From Actinomycetota bacterium (GTDB taxonomy: Bacteria > Actinomycetota > Actinomycetes > Nanopelagicales > Nanopelagicaceae): 62,242 nt of DNA. The stretch covers positions 1 through 62,242 of the forward strand of contig CANBRH010000003.1 in assembly GCA_947371865.1 (NCBI GenBank), read 5' to 3'. Below, piece by piece: positions 35,628-44,743 of this stretch (the first letter of the stretch is position 1; every line of letters begins with the position of its first letter). Under the pieces are notes generated by a model, which worked only from the letters and a program-made list of their open reading frames with translations, ran no database searches and had not been told where the DNA came from. The translations under genes and the position numbers were made by a program.

Positions 35628-36785
35628 ATGCGCATTGGGTTAGTGACCAAGGAGTGGCCTCCTCATATCTATGGTGGGGCCGGGGTTCATGCACTTCAAC
35701 TGACCCAGAGCCTTCAAAAAAATATTGAGGTCGACGTCCATTGTTTTGGTGAAATCCGTACTGATGCCACTGGATATCCATTACCTGAATCTATGAATAA
35801 CTTGAATCCCGCTCTCCAAGCGTTTGTCACCGACATTGAAATTGCACAAAATCTTTCAAGAGTCGACTTAGTCCATTCCCACACTTGGTATGCCAATATG
35901 GCCGGCCACTATGCCAGCCTTTTGTATGGCATCCCTCACGTGATTACCGCCCACTCACTTGAACCCGATCGCCCGTGGAAGGCTGAGCAGCTCGGTGGCG
36001 GATACCGTCTCTCCTCCTGGGCTGAACAAACTGCCTACGAAGCGGCTGATGCCATCATCGCTGTGAGCAATGGCATGAAAAAAGATATTGAGCGAGCCTA
36101 TCCAAAGCTTGATCCCGCGAAGATTCATACAATTTTAAATGGCGTTGATACTCAGAAATACTCACCACGGACCGACGCAGCGTTGTTGGAAAGCTTAGGC
36201 ATCACGGGTAGATATGCGATATTTGTTGGGCGCATAACTCGCCAAAAAGGATTGGGTCATCTGCTGCGCGCATGGGAAAACGTCTCACCTGATATCGGTT
36301 TAGTAATAGCGGCAGGCAATCCGGACGAACCCGCCATCGGTGCTGAAATTTCCGAACTCATCGCCACACTTCAAGCGACCCGCAAGAACGTATGGTGGCA
36401 AGAGAAGATGTTGCCTCAGCCTGAAGTAGCGGCACTGCTCTCTAGCGCCGATCTTTTTATCTGCCCTTCGGTCTATGAACCTCTTGGAATCGTCAATCTT
36501 GAAGCTATGGCATGCCAAACCGCCGTTCTGGCCTCTCGAGTTGGCGGGATTCCGGAAGTAGTCGTTAATGGCGTTACTGGAGACCTAGTCGACTACGACG
36601 GAGATGGCCCCAAGTTTGAATCGGCATTATCTGCCAAGATCACCGAGCTGATGAACAATCCCCAGAAATTGGCGGACTACGGCCTAGCAGGACGTAAACG
36701 TGCAATCGCCGATTTCGGATGGGATGCCATTGCTACGCAAACTGAGGATCTTTACCGCTTCGTTATAGATTCTCGCGCGAAGTAA
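35628..36785 (+). CDS. glgA: Glycogen synthase, actinobacterial GT4 type
   Basis: A 385-residue glycosyltransferase using ADP-glucose. It begins MRIGLVTKEWPPHIYGGAGVHALQL and shows the acceptor-domain HSHTWYANMAG, AHSLEPDRPWK, the donor-domain FVGRITRQKGL, and CPSVYEPLGIVNLEAMACQTAVLAS with the E-x7-E motif. In mycobacteria this subtype is GlgM and makes maltose-1-phosphate for the GlgE route, so either glycogen elongation or maltose-1-phosphate synthesis is possible. Divergent pairing with glgC supports use of ADP-glucose. Confidence 0.9.
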   Translation: MRIGLVTKEWPPHIYGGAGVHALQLTQSLQKNIEVDVHCFGEIRTDATGYPLPESMNNLNPALQAFVTDIEIAQNLSRVDLVHSHTWYANMAGHYASLLYGIPHVITAHSLEPDRPWKAEQLGGGYRLSSWAEQTAYEAADAIIAVSNGMKKDIERAYPKLDPAKIHTILNGVDTQKYSPRTDAALLESLGITGRYAIFVGRITRQKGLGHLLRAWENVSPDIGLVIAAGNPDEPAIGAEISELIATLQATRKNVWWQEKMLPQPEVAALLSSADLFICPSVYEPLGIVNLEAMACQTAVLASRVGGIPEVVVNGVTGDLVDYDGDGPKFESALSAKITELMNNPQKLADYGLAGRKRAIADFGWDAIATQTEDLYRFVIDSRAK

Positions 36786-36789
36786 GCAC

Positions 36790-37659
36790 ATGTCTCGAAA
36801 AAGTTGGTTCTTATTCCTTGCTGTCGGTTTACTATGGGGCATTCCTTATCTCTTTATGAAAGTCGCAGTAAAAGAGATTGCACCAGCAGATATCGTTTTC
36901 GCTCGAGTCTTTATTGGCTCGCTCATTCTTGTTCCGATTGCCCTTCGAAAAGGCGTCCTGATGGATGCACTTCGAAATTATCGACATGTCCTCCCCTACG
37001 CCGTAGCCGAAATGATCGGTCCTTGGATTCTTATCACCACTGCCGAAAAGAAACTTTCTTCCGGGCTTGCTGGACTCCTTGTGGCTACCGTTCCTATTTG
37101 GTCTACGATCATTTCCTCGTTCCACGGTGATCGAACTGTTTGGCACGCTAAGCGTCTCTTCGGTTTGGTTGTAGGTTTTATCGGAGTAGTTCTTGTCGTC
37201 GGGATCGAAACTTTCTCGCAAAAACAAAGCTTTTTATCGATTGGCATGATTATCCTGGCAGCGATTGGGTATGCGTGGGCCGTTATTAGGGTCAATCGAA
37301 AGATCCCACAGGTAAGTGGAATCGCCATCAATGGCGTTGCCATGGCGACCACAGCGCTCTTTTATCTTCCTTTCGCCATCGTCCAGGCGCCTACGCATCT
37401 ACCTTCACATAAAGCCTTACTCTCGGTCCTTTCGCTCGGGCTTTTCTCCACCGCTAGCGCGTTCATTCTCTTCTTCAAACTGATGAGCGATATCGGACCA
37501 GCTCGGGCTTCGCTCGTGACCTATTTGAATACTGCCTTTGCTGTAGTGCTCGGCGTGGTGTTGCTCGGTGAGCCATTAACAGCAGGAATCGCTATTGGAT
37601 TGCCTTTGGTGTTATTGGGGTCATATTTCGCGGGCCGAAAAGCAAAATCAAGCAGTTAA
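36790..37659 (+). CDS. EamA/DMT-family membrane transporter
   Basis: A 289-residue membrane protein with ten predicted helices made of two EamA repeats. The first repeat opens WFLFLAVGLLWGIPYLFMKVAVKEIAPADIVFARVFIG, and the second repeat region contains RASLVTYLNTAFAVVLGVVLLGEPLTAG. DMT transporters export small metabolites or amino acids; the substrate cannot be told. Five bases after glgA, so probably cotranscribed. Stop abuts the convergent era stop with no gap. Confidence 0.88.
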   Translation: MSRKSWFLFLAVGLLWGIPYLFMKVAVKEIAPADIVFARVFIGSLILVPIALRKGVLMDALRNYRHVLPYAVAEMIGPWILITTAEKKLSSGLAGLLVATVPIWSTIISSFHGDRTVWHAKRLFGLVVGFIGVVLVVGIETFSQKQSFLSIGMIILAAIGYAWAVIRVNRKIPQVSGIAINGVAMATTALFYLPFAIVQAPTHLPSHKALLSVLSLGLFSTASAFILFFKLMSDIGPARASLVTYLNTAFAVVLGVVLLGEPLTAGIAIGLPLVLLGSYFAGRKAKSSS

Positions 37660-38604
37660 TTATCTTTCGGTAAAACCCATTCGGGACAAGGCTTTAGGGT
37701 CACGTTGCCATTCTTTGGAAATTTTCACATGCAAGCCCAGGAAAATTTTGGCTCCAAGAAGTCCTTCGATCGCTAGGCGAGATTTTATACCGATTGCCTT
37801 CAGGCGCGTCCCTTGGGGGCCGATAATGATGGATTTCTGGCTATCTCGCTCGACGTGGATCGTGGCATGAATATCAAAGAAGTTTTTGCCTTCACGTTCG
37901 CTCATCTCATCAATGGTGATCATGACAGAATGAGGTAACTCTTCATAGAGGTCAGCAATGGCAACTTCGCGAATAAGTTCGGTAATCATTAATTCTTGCG
38001 CTTGATCTGTAGATATATCTTCAGGGTAAAGAGATGGCGAAAGTGGCAGACTGGAAACGAGAAGCTCGAGCAAGAGTTCGGTTTGTTCTGAATTCTTGGC
38101 CGAAAGCGGAACGATCTCTTGGAAAGAGATCCCTAATTTTTGAGCAAATTCAGAGATGGCCATGAGGTGCTGCATCAGTTGCTCGGGCTTAACGCGGTCG
38201 GTCTTCGTCGCAGCAATATAAATTCGCTTCTGCCCAGCAACTTGTTTGGCGATGAATTCATCTCCCAGTCCAATTGCCTCGTCCGCCGGCAAACAGAGAA
38301 CAACGGCATCCACGGATTCGAGATTTTCCGAAACCATGGCATTGAGTCGAGTTCCGAGGAGAGTCTTTGGTTTATGAACTCCTGGAGTATCAACGACGAT
38401 CATTTGAAAGGTCGGGCGCGAAATGATTCCACGAATAGGGTTTCGAGTTGTATTGGGATGTGGCGAGGTAATAACGATCTTCTCGCCCACCATCGCATTA
38501 ACTAGAGTCGACTTACCAGTATTAGGGCGACCGACGATCGCAACAAATCCTGCGCGATGTTGATCGTCAATACTTTGCGCTAAAGGCGCCATTTCATTCG
38601 ACAT
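37660..38604 (-). CDS. era: GTPase Era
   Basis: A 314-residue GTPase acting in 16S rRNA maturation and 30S assembly. G1 GRPNTGKSTLVNA, G2/switch TTRNPIRG, G3 DTPGVHKP, and G4 TKTD in place of NKxD, as in other actinobacterial Era proteins. The KH RNA-binding domain is C-terminal (KSIIIGPQGTRLKAIGIKSRLAIEGLLGAKIFLGLHVKI). 15 bp downstream of dprA's end on the same strand. Confidence 0.96.
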   Translation of the reverse strand: MSNEMAPLAQSIDDQHRAGFVAIVGRPNTGKSTLVNAMVGEKIVITSPHPNTTRNPIRGIISRPTFQMIVVDTPGVHKPKTLLGTRLNAMVSENLESVDAVVLCLPADEAIGLGDEFIAKQVAGQKRIYIAATKTDRVKPEQLMQHLMAISEFAQKLGISFQEIVPLSAKNSEQTELLLELLVSSLPLSPSLYPEDISTDQAQELMITELIREVAIADLYEELPHSVMITIDEMSEREGKNFFDIHATIHVERDSQKSIIIGPQGTRLKAIGIKSRLAIEGLLGAKIFLGLHVKISKEWQRDPKALSRMGFTER

Positions 38605-38619
38605 GGGGCAAGTCTCCCA

Positions 38620-39501
38620 CTAAGAACCCAATGGATTAACCAATTCCAAGACATCGGAGATGGAAGTCACGAGTTCAGCCGATCTCTCGGCGATTAGACG
38701 ATGACAGCCAGCACTGGTGGGAGAATTTATGGGACCAGGGACTGCCATCACTTGACGGAAAATCTCGGCGGCGTCGCGGGCCGTGCGCAGTGAGCCGCTG
38801 CGATAAGCCGCCTCAATCACCACCGTTCCTCGAGAAAGCGCGGCGATAATGCGATTTCGCGTCAGAAACCTAAAAGGTTCGGCGGGAACATCTGGCATTA
38901 CTTCTGAAATGAGAAGACCCTCCTGGGCAATTTCTGCAAAGAGATCTGAATGCGCGGCCGGATAGTTGTGATTGAAGCCGCCCGCCAATACCGCCACCGT
39001 GGCACCGTCATTAAGTAGTGCTGCACGGTGAACAGTGGCATCGATTCCGTATGCTCCGCCGCTGACAACAGACCACGAATGGTCTGTTACACCAATTGCA
39101 AAATCCCCTGCTATTCGAACGCCGTAATCAGAAGGATTTCGGGTACCGACAAGAGAGAGCGAGCGATCCATTTCTGTAAGCAAAGCGCGATTGCCTTTTA
39201 CTAAGAGCCCGATAGGTGGTGCAGCCAGCGCCTCCAATTGAGTTGGCCAAACATGAGACTCGCTGGAGATAAATAGGGCCTGGGATTCTTCGATCTGTTG
39301 AAGTAATTGAGCCACATCTTTCTGTCGCAGCCGTTGACGAATTCGAGCTGAGGATTCCGATATTCCTTCGTAGCTACCTTCAAGAATCTTAGTCAGGACA
39401 GCATCGCTGCCATAAAGTGAAATCTCATTTAGCCAAAAGGTAGATCCACCTTCGATAGCATCAAAGAGCCGTAATTTGGAATGAGAGATTACCTGGCTCA
39501 T
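38620..39501 (-). CDS. dprA: DNA-processing protein DprA
   Basis: A 293-residue Rossmann-like protein that loads RecA on incoming single-stranded DNA. Motifs: LSLVGTRNPSDYGVRIAGDFA, VVSGGAYGIDATVHRAALLNDGATVAVLAGGFNHNYPAAH, and FRFLTRNRIIAALSRGTVVIEAAYRSGSLRTARDAAE. The start overlaps the comM stop (ATGA). Together with comM it suggests natural-transformation or recombination functions, though no DNA-uptake machinery is in this window. Confidence 0.94.
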   Translation of the reverse strand: MSQVISHSKLRLFDAIEGGSTFWLNEISLYGSDAVLTKILEGSYEGISESSARIRQRLRQKDVAQLLQQIEESQALFISSESHVWPTQLEALAAPPIGLLVKGNRALLTEMDRSLSLVGTRNPSDYGVRIAGDFAIGVTDHSWSVVSGGAYGIDATVHRAALLNDGATVAVLAGGFNHNYPAAHSDLFAEIAQEGLLISEVMPDVPAEPFRFLTRNRIIAALSRGTVVIEAAYRSGSLRTARDAAEIFRQVMAVPGPINSPTSAGCHRLIAERSAELVTSISDVLELVNPLGS

Positions 39502-41021
39502 AAGCCCGCCCGCAGCGAACTTCGTAAGGAAAGGGCCTCGTGGACATCTTCTTGGGTTGGTATAGATCCAGCACGTAAGTCGCACAGACTCCAAGCCACT
39601 CTTAATACTTTGTGCACGCCACGTGCGCTGAGGAGCCCTCGCTCTAGTTCATCGTGCAACAAGTTCATGGCTGGTTTTTCCGCTCGAAAATCTTTACGTA
39701 GCGCTTTGGCTGGGATCTGCGAATTGAGTTGCCAACCCAAACCGTAAAAACGTTTGGCAGATCGAGCTCGCGCAGTTTCGACTCTCGCACGAACAATTGC
39801 ACTTTTCTCGCCCATGGTGGTTTGTAACATCTCTACTCTGCTGGGCGGATCCACGAAGATGCGGATATCAATGCGATCCATCAAAGGTCCGGAAATTTTC
39901 TGCAGGTATCGACGCACTTGTAACGCCGAGCAAGTGCAACCTCTGCCCTTCCCGGCAAAATTGCCACACGGGCAAGGATTTGCCGCGAGCACCAAGAGAA
40001 AGTTAGCTGGGTAAGAAATCGTTCCGATGGATCTGGTGATCGTGACTTCGCCTGATTCCAAAGGTTGCCGGAGCGCGTCAAGAACTCCAGGCGACATCTC
40101 GGGGGCTTCATCAATGAAAAGAACTCCGTGATGGGCTAAGGAACACGCACCGGGACGAATTACATGAGCCCCACCACCAACCATGGCTGGCGCCGTAGTT
40201 GAGTGGTGAGGAGCAATGAAAGGTCGAGGGATGCTCGAGCCGGGAAGAAACATTTTTCCAGCAACAGAGTGGATGGCGGTAACTTCCAAGGATTCTTCTT
40301 GTGTCAGTGCGGGCAAAATCGAAGGAAAGCGTTGTGCCAGCATAGTTTTGCCTGTACCCGGTGGACCCATCAACAGAAGGTGGTGTCCTCCAATAGCGGC
40401 CACTTCCAAAGCCTTACGAGCTCCCTCTTGCCCAGCTAGATCTTCCATATCGAGGATTTCGGCAGATTCACAGGTGAGTTCTTCGCGCACCAGAGGGTCA
40501 GGCAACAACCCATGTGTATAGAACCCATACACCTGCGCCAACGAAGAAATCGGAATGACATCCAGATTCTCAACTAAATGGGATTCGGCGGCGTTTACGT
40601 GTGGAATGAAGGCACGTTCAATACCTCGTGCTCTGGCGGCCAACAATGCAGGAAGTACCCCACGAACTGGACGTACCTCACCGTCTAATCCGAGTTCGCC
40701 AATAAATATCGTTGGTGGGTGGGAATCCACGGTGATGGTGCCAGTGGAAAAAAGAATCGCCATGGCAATTGCCAGATCAAAGCTCGAACCACTCTTGGGC
40801 AGATATGCCGGCGAGAGCGCCACAGTTACTTTGCGATGTGGCCACTCGAGATTGCTATTAATAATTGCTGATTTAACGCGATCACGCGATTCCGAGAGCG
40901 CGGCGTCAGGAAGGCCGAGGAGAGTAAAACTGGGAATCCCGTCGGCGACGTCGACTTCGATCGTAATGAGATGACCTTCCAATCCCATCAGCGCCACCGA
41001 TAGCGTTGTCGAAATACTCAA
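39498..41021 (-). CDS. comM: YifB/ComM-family Mg chelatase-like AAA+ ATPase
   Basis: A 507-residue protein. The N-terminal ribosomal-S5-like/Lon-like domain (SVALMGLEGHLITIEVDVADGIPSFTLLGLPDAAL) is followed by the AAA+ module with GPPGTGKTMLAQRFPSILP, LFIDEAPEM and a CPCGNF insertion, and a C-terminal helical domain. ComM of other bacteria is a branch-migration helicase that promotes integration of donor DNA. Operon order yraN-comM-dprA. Confidence 0.93.
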   Translation of the reverse strand: MSISTTLSVALMGLEGHLITIEVDVADGIPSFTLLGLPDAALSESRDRVKSAIINSNLEWPHRKVTVALSPAYLPKSGSSFDLAIAMAILFSTGTITVDSHPPTIFIGELGLDGEVRPVRGVLPALLAARARGIERAFIPHVNAAESHLVENLDVIPISSLAQVYGFYTHGLLPDPLVREELTCESAEILDMEDLAGQEGARKALEVAAIGGHHLLLMGPPGTGKTMLAQRFPSILPALTQEESLEVTAIHSVAGKMFLPGSSIPRPFIAPHHSTTAPAMVGGGAHVIRPGACSLAHHGVLFIDEAPEMSPGVLDALRQPLESGEVTITRSIGTISYPANFLLVLAANPCPCGNFAGKGRGCTCSALQVRRYLQKISGPLMDRIDIRIFVDPPSRVEMLQTTMGEKSAIVRARVETARARSAKRFYGLGWQLNSQIPAKALRKDFRAEKPAMNLLHDELERGLLSARGVHKVLRVAWSLCDLRAGSIPTQEDVHEALSLRSSLRAGL

Positions 41022-41381
41022 TTAGAGGATCGCACTTCGATAGTCAATTTCAAAGGCGCCATTGCTCGATGTGAGAACTGCTGCGCAATCAATCTGATAC
41101 TCGGCTCCTAGGCGCTGGTGGGTGGAGAGCCAAGCCAAAGCTAGTCGCTGCAATCGCATAGCTTTTTGGGAGTCGATTGCCTCTAGCGGATGCCCAAATT
41201 TTTGCGACGAACGAGTCTTCACTTCTACAAATCGAATTACCCCAGTTGGGCTGAGAGCGACCAAATCAATTTCACCTTCTCGAACCCGCCAGTTACGTTC
41301 GAGAACGCGATTGCCTTGGCTGGAAAGAAAGTCAGCCACGAGGTTCTCGCCAGTTCGGCCAAGATTCTGTTTGTACGCCAC
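41022..41381 (-). CDS. YraN-family putative endonuclease (UPF0102)
   Basis: A 119-residue nuclease-fold protein. Family blocks GRTGENLVADFLSSQGNRVLERNWRVREGEIDLVALSPTG, then IRFVEVKTRSS, with acidic residues and the K of the PD-(D/E)xK-like site. Function is unproven. The next gene, comM, begins at the next base after its stop. Confidence 0.88.
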   Translation of the reverse strand: MAYKQNLGRTGENLVADFLSSQGNRVLERNWRVREGEIDLVALSPTGVIRFVEVKTRSSQKFGHPLEAIDSQKAMRLQRLALAWLSTHQRLGAEYQIDCAAVLTSSNGAFEIDYRSAIL

Positions 41382-41462
41382 AAGGGGCGAGGTTATTTTT
41401 TAGTCGACGCTAAAAATCGAAATTCAGATTTGATTGTGGAGTCATGTATACCTGTGGAGAAG

Positions 41463-41891
41463 CTACTTTTTTACTTGAATCCTGACCACATATTCTCCTT
41501 GAGTGCCAGTGCACTGCAACGCTTCGCCACAACTGGTGCGCGAGGCTGCGATCGAAAAAGTGCCAACCTTCTTCGCCACAAAATTCCAGGTTTGCGTGCC
41601 ACACCCCATTCCCGGAAGGCCACAACCATTGGGGGCTGTAGGTCCAGGAAGAATTGGCTTTGACAACACGCCACCAACCTGAGCCACTCCAGAACTCTTA
41701 GGCACTGAAGTTAACGACCAATACATCGAATGAAGAGTGAGTGTCAGATGCGATCCAACTTTTACGGCATAAACCTTGTTGGCCGAGTTTTCGTTCAAAG
41801 TACGAACCGTGGCTGAGCTTGCACCTTGGGCGCTTGAGAAGCCAAGGGCAATCAAAAGCACCAGGGCAATGGCGCTATTGCGACGCTTCAT
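41463..41891 (-). CDS. Small secreted protein, possibly protease-inhibitor I42-like
   Basis: A 142-residue exported protein with a signal peptide (MKRRNSAIALVLLIALGFSSAQGASS). The mature part has VYAVKVGSHLTLTLHS, QTWNFVAKKVGTFSIAASRTSCG and YVVRIQVKK, a beta-sandwich pattern faintly like chagasin-type cysteine-protease inhibitors, plus four cysteines likely to form disulfides (CGLPGMGCG, TSCGEALQC). Canonical inhibitor loops (NPTTG, RPW) are not obvious, so the family is tentative. It overlaps rnhB by 4 bp and sits inside a housekeeping operon. Confidence 0.6.
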   Translation of the reverse strand: MKRRNSAIALVLLIALGFSSAQGASSATVRTLNENSANKVYAVKVGSHLTLTLHSMYWSLTSVPKSSGVAQVGGVLSKPILPGPTAPNGCGLPGMGCGTQTWNFVAKKVGTFSIAASRTSCGEALQCTGTQGEYVVRIQVKK

Positions 41892-42523
41892 AACTTCTCC
41901 TCATTGATGTGGAAATGTGAATTTCGAAGTCCAGCTATATTCTTGAAAGAACGTCTATGGATCTCGGTTGGACCAAATTCTATGAGGGCGTCGCTGTGAG
42001 CAGGCGTGATATAGCCTTTGTGTTTACTGAGTCCATACCCCGGAAACTGATCATCTAGCTGGACCATGATCCGATCTCTGAAGACCTTGGCCAAAATAGA
42101 TGCTGCGCCAATACAAACCGCTACTTGGTCACCTTTCCATACTGCCAAAGTCGGAACGTCCAAACCCACGATGGGATAACCGTCAGTAAGCACATACTCC
42201 GGCGAAACGTCCAAAGAATTGATAGCCCTACGCATGCCTTCGAGATTGGATTTATGGAGACCCAAGGTATCTATCTCGGTGACCGAAATTTCAATTATTG
42301 AAAAAGAGAGTGCATGCTCAGTTATTTCATCAAAGAGTTCTTCACGAACCTTCTCGGTCAATTTCTTCGAATCATTGATTCGTGACCATCTGGAATCTTT
42401 GGGGTCTTTCAAAATCACAGCTGCAACTACGAGCGGTCCGGCGCATGGGCCTCGACCAGCCTCATCAACACCGGCAATGAACTTTAGCCCTGTAGACATC
42501 AATTGAGATTCGATATTTACCAT
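41888..42523 (-). CDS. rnhB: Ribonuclease HII
   Basis: A 211-residue RNase H fold removing RNA, including single ribonucleotides, from DNA. Catalytic carboxylates in FIAGVDEAGRGPCAGPLV and the VLTDG and QVAVCIGAASILAKVFRD regions. Shorter start MSTGLKF is possible. Its stop overlaps the small secreted gene's start (ATGA). Conserved order rplS-lepB-rnhB-yraN. Confidence 0.95.
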   Translation of the reverse strand: MVNIESQLMSTGLKFIAGVDEAGRGPCAGPLVVAAVILKDPKDSRWSRINDSKKLTEKVREELFDEITEHALSFSIIEISVTEIDTLGLHKSNLEGMRRAINSLDVSPEYVLTDGYPIVGLDVPTLAVWKGDQVAVCIGAASILAKVFRDRIMVQLDDQFPGYGLSKHKGYITPAHSDALIEFGPTEIHRRSFKNIAGLRNSHFHINEEKL

Positions 42524-42541
42524 GGCGAAATCTCGACGTGA

Positions 42542-43219
42542 TTACTTCTTAACGGGTACTTTCGATAAATCATGGCCCACTGGCAAGAATTTGGCATGGG
42601 TTACTGGCCAGACAACAAATTCAGCGCGCCCAACAACATCACTTAAAGGGACCATTCCCTTGTGAATATCATCAGTGTGAAACCGTGAATCCGCACTAGC
42701 GCCTCGGTGATCGCCCATGACCCAAATGAAGCCTTTCGGCACTGTAACGTTGAAATTACTTTCGCTGGGCTTATTGCCGGCGTAGATGTATGGCTCGTTT
42801 ATGGAAATACCGTTAACTTGCAATCGACCCTTGGTGTCGCAGCAAATGACGTGATCCCCACCGACGCCAATAACGCGCTTAATGAGGTACTGCTTTGCAG
42901 GATCTGGCAGAACGCCAACGGCTTCAAGCCCGGTCTGAATAGCGGCCAGTAGCTTTGGCGCAGTTGATGGTGGCGGAGCGCCTAACCAATTCGCGGGATC
43001 GTGAAAGACAACGACTTCACCGCGCTTGATGTCGCTGAAATAGCTGGCGACTTTATTAACGGCGATGCGATCGTGGATCTTAAGAGTGTTCTCCATCGAG
43101 CCCGATGGAATGTAAAAAAAGTGAACGAGAAAAGTTTTCACCAAAACTGAAACGACCAAGGCCGCAACGATGATGATGGGGAGTTCCCTAAGAAGTGAAC
43201 CCTTCTTTGGAACGCGCAT
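42542..43219 (-). CDS. lepB: Signal peptidase I
   Basis: A 225-residue membrane peptidase that removes Sec and Tat signal peptides. One N-terminal helix (IIIVAALVVSVLVKTFLVHFF), the serine nucleophile in YIPSGSMENTL, the general-base lysine in YLIKRVIGVGGD, and the C-terminal WVMGDHRGASADSRFH. Placed between rplS and rnhB in the usual order. Confidence 0.96.
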   Translation of the reverse strand: MRVPKKGSLLRELPIIIVAALVVSVLVKTFLVHFFYIPSGSMENTLKIHDRIAVNKVASYFSDIKRGEVVVFHDPANWLGAPPPSTAPKLLAAIQTGLEAVGVLPDPAKQYLIKRVIGVGGDHVICCDTKGRLQVNGISINEPYIYAGNKPSESNFNVTVPKGFIWVMGDHRGASADSRFHTDDIHKGMVPLSDVVGRAEFVVWPVTHAKFLPVGHDLSKVPVKK

Positions 43220-43247
43220 TAGTTAATGAAGTGTAAGGAGATTGTAG

Positions 43248-43769
43248 TTAGGCAGTAGGAGTTGCGTCGTCGGCAACTGCTTCGACTGCAATTTCAACTG
43301 GAGTTTCGACAACCGTCTCTACGACCGCTTCGGCTACAACTTCAACCGGAGTTTCGACAACTGTCTCAACGACAACAGGAGCCACAACCGCAACTGGAAC
43401 ATCTTCGACAATGAATTCGTTGTTTGCGCCACGACGCTCTTTGATCTTGGCAGCCTTACCGCGCAGATCGCGCAAGTAGTACAGCTTGGCGCGACGGACA
43501 TCGCCGCGACGGACCATTTCAAACTTCTCGATGACTGGGGTATGTACTGGAAAAGTACGCTCTACGCCGACACCATAAGAGAGCTTGCGAATGGTGAAAG
43601 TCTCTCGAACACCAGAACCCTGGCGACGGATGACAATGCCTTGAAAGACCTGGATACGGCTCTTGCTACCTTCGATAACACGAACGTGAACCTTGATTTC
43701 ATCTCCAGGGCGGAAATTGATGAGATCCGAGCGGAGTGAAGCCGCATCTACCGCGTCGAGCACGTTCAT
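43248..43769 (-). CDS. rplS: 50S ribosomal protein L19 with repeat-built C-terminal extension
   Basis: The first 113 or so of 173 residues are a normal L19: FRPGDEIKVHVRVIEGSKSRIQVFQGIVIRRQGSGV, VERTFPVHTPVIEKFEMVRRGDVRRAKLYYLRDLRGKAAKI. L19 sits at the 30S-50S interface. The remaining 55-60 residues are an acidic, Val-rich tail. It contains a 16-residue tandem repeat (VVETVVETPVEVVAEA, then VVETVVETPVEIAVEA). The start at MNVLDAVDAASLRSD fits the family; an in-frame upstream extension is unlikely. First gene of rplS-lepB-rnhB; trmD and rimM are not adjacent upstream. Confidence 0.95.
   Translation of the reverse strand: MNVLDAVDAASLRSDLINFRPGDEIKVHVRVIEGSKSRIQVFQGIVIRRQGSGVRETFTIRKLSYGVGVERTFPVHTPVIEKFEMVRRGDVRRAKLYYLRDLRGKAAKIKERRGANNEFIVEDVPVAVVAPVVVETVVETPVEVVAEAVVETVVETPVEIAVEAVADDATPTA
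43279..43374. repeat. Tandem 48-bp repeat (two units) in rplS
   Basis: Units 43279-43326 and 43327-43374 encode the two 16-residue VVETVVETPVE copies of the L19 tail. They differ at scattered, mostly third-position bases. Confidence 0.85.
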
Positions 43770-43888
43770 AACAGGTCCTAACGTAAAAGAAGTTCGATGA
43801 ATTCGTAAATGGCGTATCTGCCAAGGGTCGTATCTTGCCATACCCACGCTCTAAGCGACAATTTGGCCACCTTGCCCCCGCTGTGAGC

Positions 43889-44665
43889 TCAGTCGACCGC
43901 ACCCACAAGTTGAGCGTGCAGGGTGGGACCTGCGGCAATAACCATCTCATGGTTTGCTGGCCCACCATGCCGGCCAGTCACAATGGCACCAGCCTCGCGC
44001 GCCACGAGCCCGCCGGCGGCTAAATCCCACTCATTGAGGGTGGCTTCAAAGTAGCCATCCACCATTCCCGCTGCTACATGGCACAAATCGACTGCGGCGG
44101 CGCCAATTCGGCGCAGGTCTCGGATTTGTGGGATGAGGCGAGCAATTCGGGCTGCCTGGTCGTGGCGCAGCGCGAGGTCATAAGAAAAGCCAGTGGAAAT
44201 CAAGGCCCGATTGAGCTGAACCGGGTTATTACAGGTTATGGGTAGACCGTTCTGGAAGGCACCGCCGCCTCGGCTGGCGCTCCACAGGGTTTTCACGCTG
44301 GGAGCAAAAACTGCCCCCACCACGACGCCTTCTTCATCCTTGGCCGCGATACTGACATTCCATCCGGGAAGTCCGTAGTAGTAATTGACCGTGCCATCTA
44401 GTGGGTCGATGACCCACGTCAATCCTGATTTGGAGGAACGGGTGCTCCCCTCTTCTCCGATGATGCCATCGTCTGGCCGAGCGGCAAGCAACGATTCAAC
44501 AATCAATTTTTCGCTGGCATGATCCATTTGGGTTGCGAAATCGACCGCTGATGTCTTTTGATGGACATCGAACACTTCAGGGCGTTGCATCAAAAGTGCA
44601 CCTGCTGATTCGGCCACTCGGATTGCAAGGGCTAATAAGTCTGCAGTATCAAAACTTTCGCTCAT
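43889..44665 (-). CDS. Inositol monophosphatase family phosphatase
   Basis: A 258-residue Mg-dependent phosphatase. Metal and phosphate motifs: GEEGSTR, WVIDPLDGTVNYYYGLPGWNVSIA, and C-terminal WDLAAGGLVAREAGA. Members dephosphorylate inositol-1-phosphate, histidinol phosphate, fructose-1,6-bisphosphate or other sugars (SuhB/ImpA types). Substrate not decidable. It is divergent from sepH across 78 bp. Confidence 0.88.
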   Translation of the reverse strand: MSESFDTADLLALAIRVAESAGALLMQRPEVFDVHQKTSAVDFATQMDHASEKLIVESLLAARPDDGIIGEEGSTRSSKSGLTWVIDPLDGTVNYYYGLPGWNVSIAAKDEEGVVVGAVFAPSVKTLWSASRGGGAFQNGLPITCNNPVQLNRALISTGFSYDLALRHDQAARIARLIPQIRDLRRIGAAAVDLCHVAAGMVDGYFEATLNEWDLAAGGLVAREAGAIVTGRHGGPANHEMVIAAGPTLHAQLVGAVD

Positions 44666-44743
44666 GTGAGAAATCTATCCCTAGCCGGTTGCAATTGGTA
44701 CGTGCTCCCTCGATTTGCTCTCCGCCTGTGGCACTCTTGTCCT

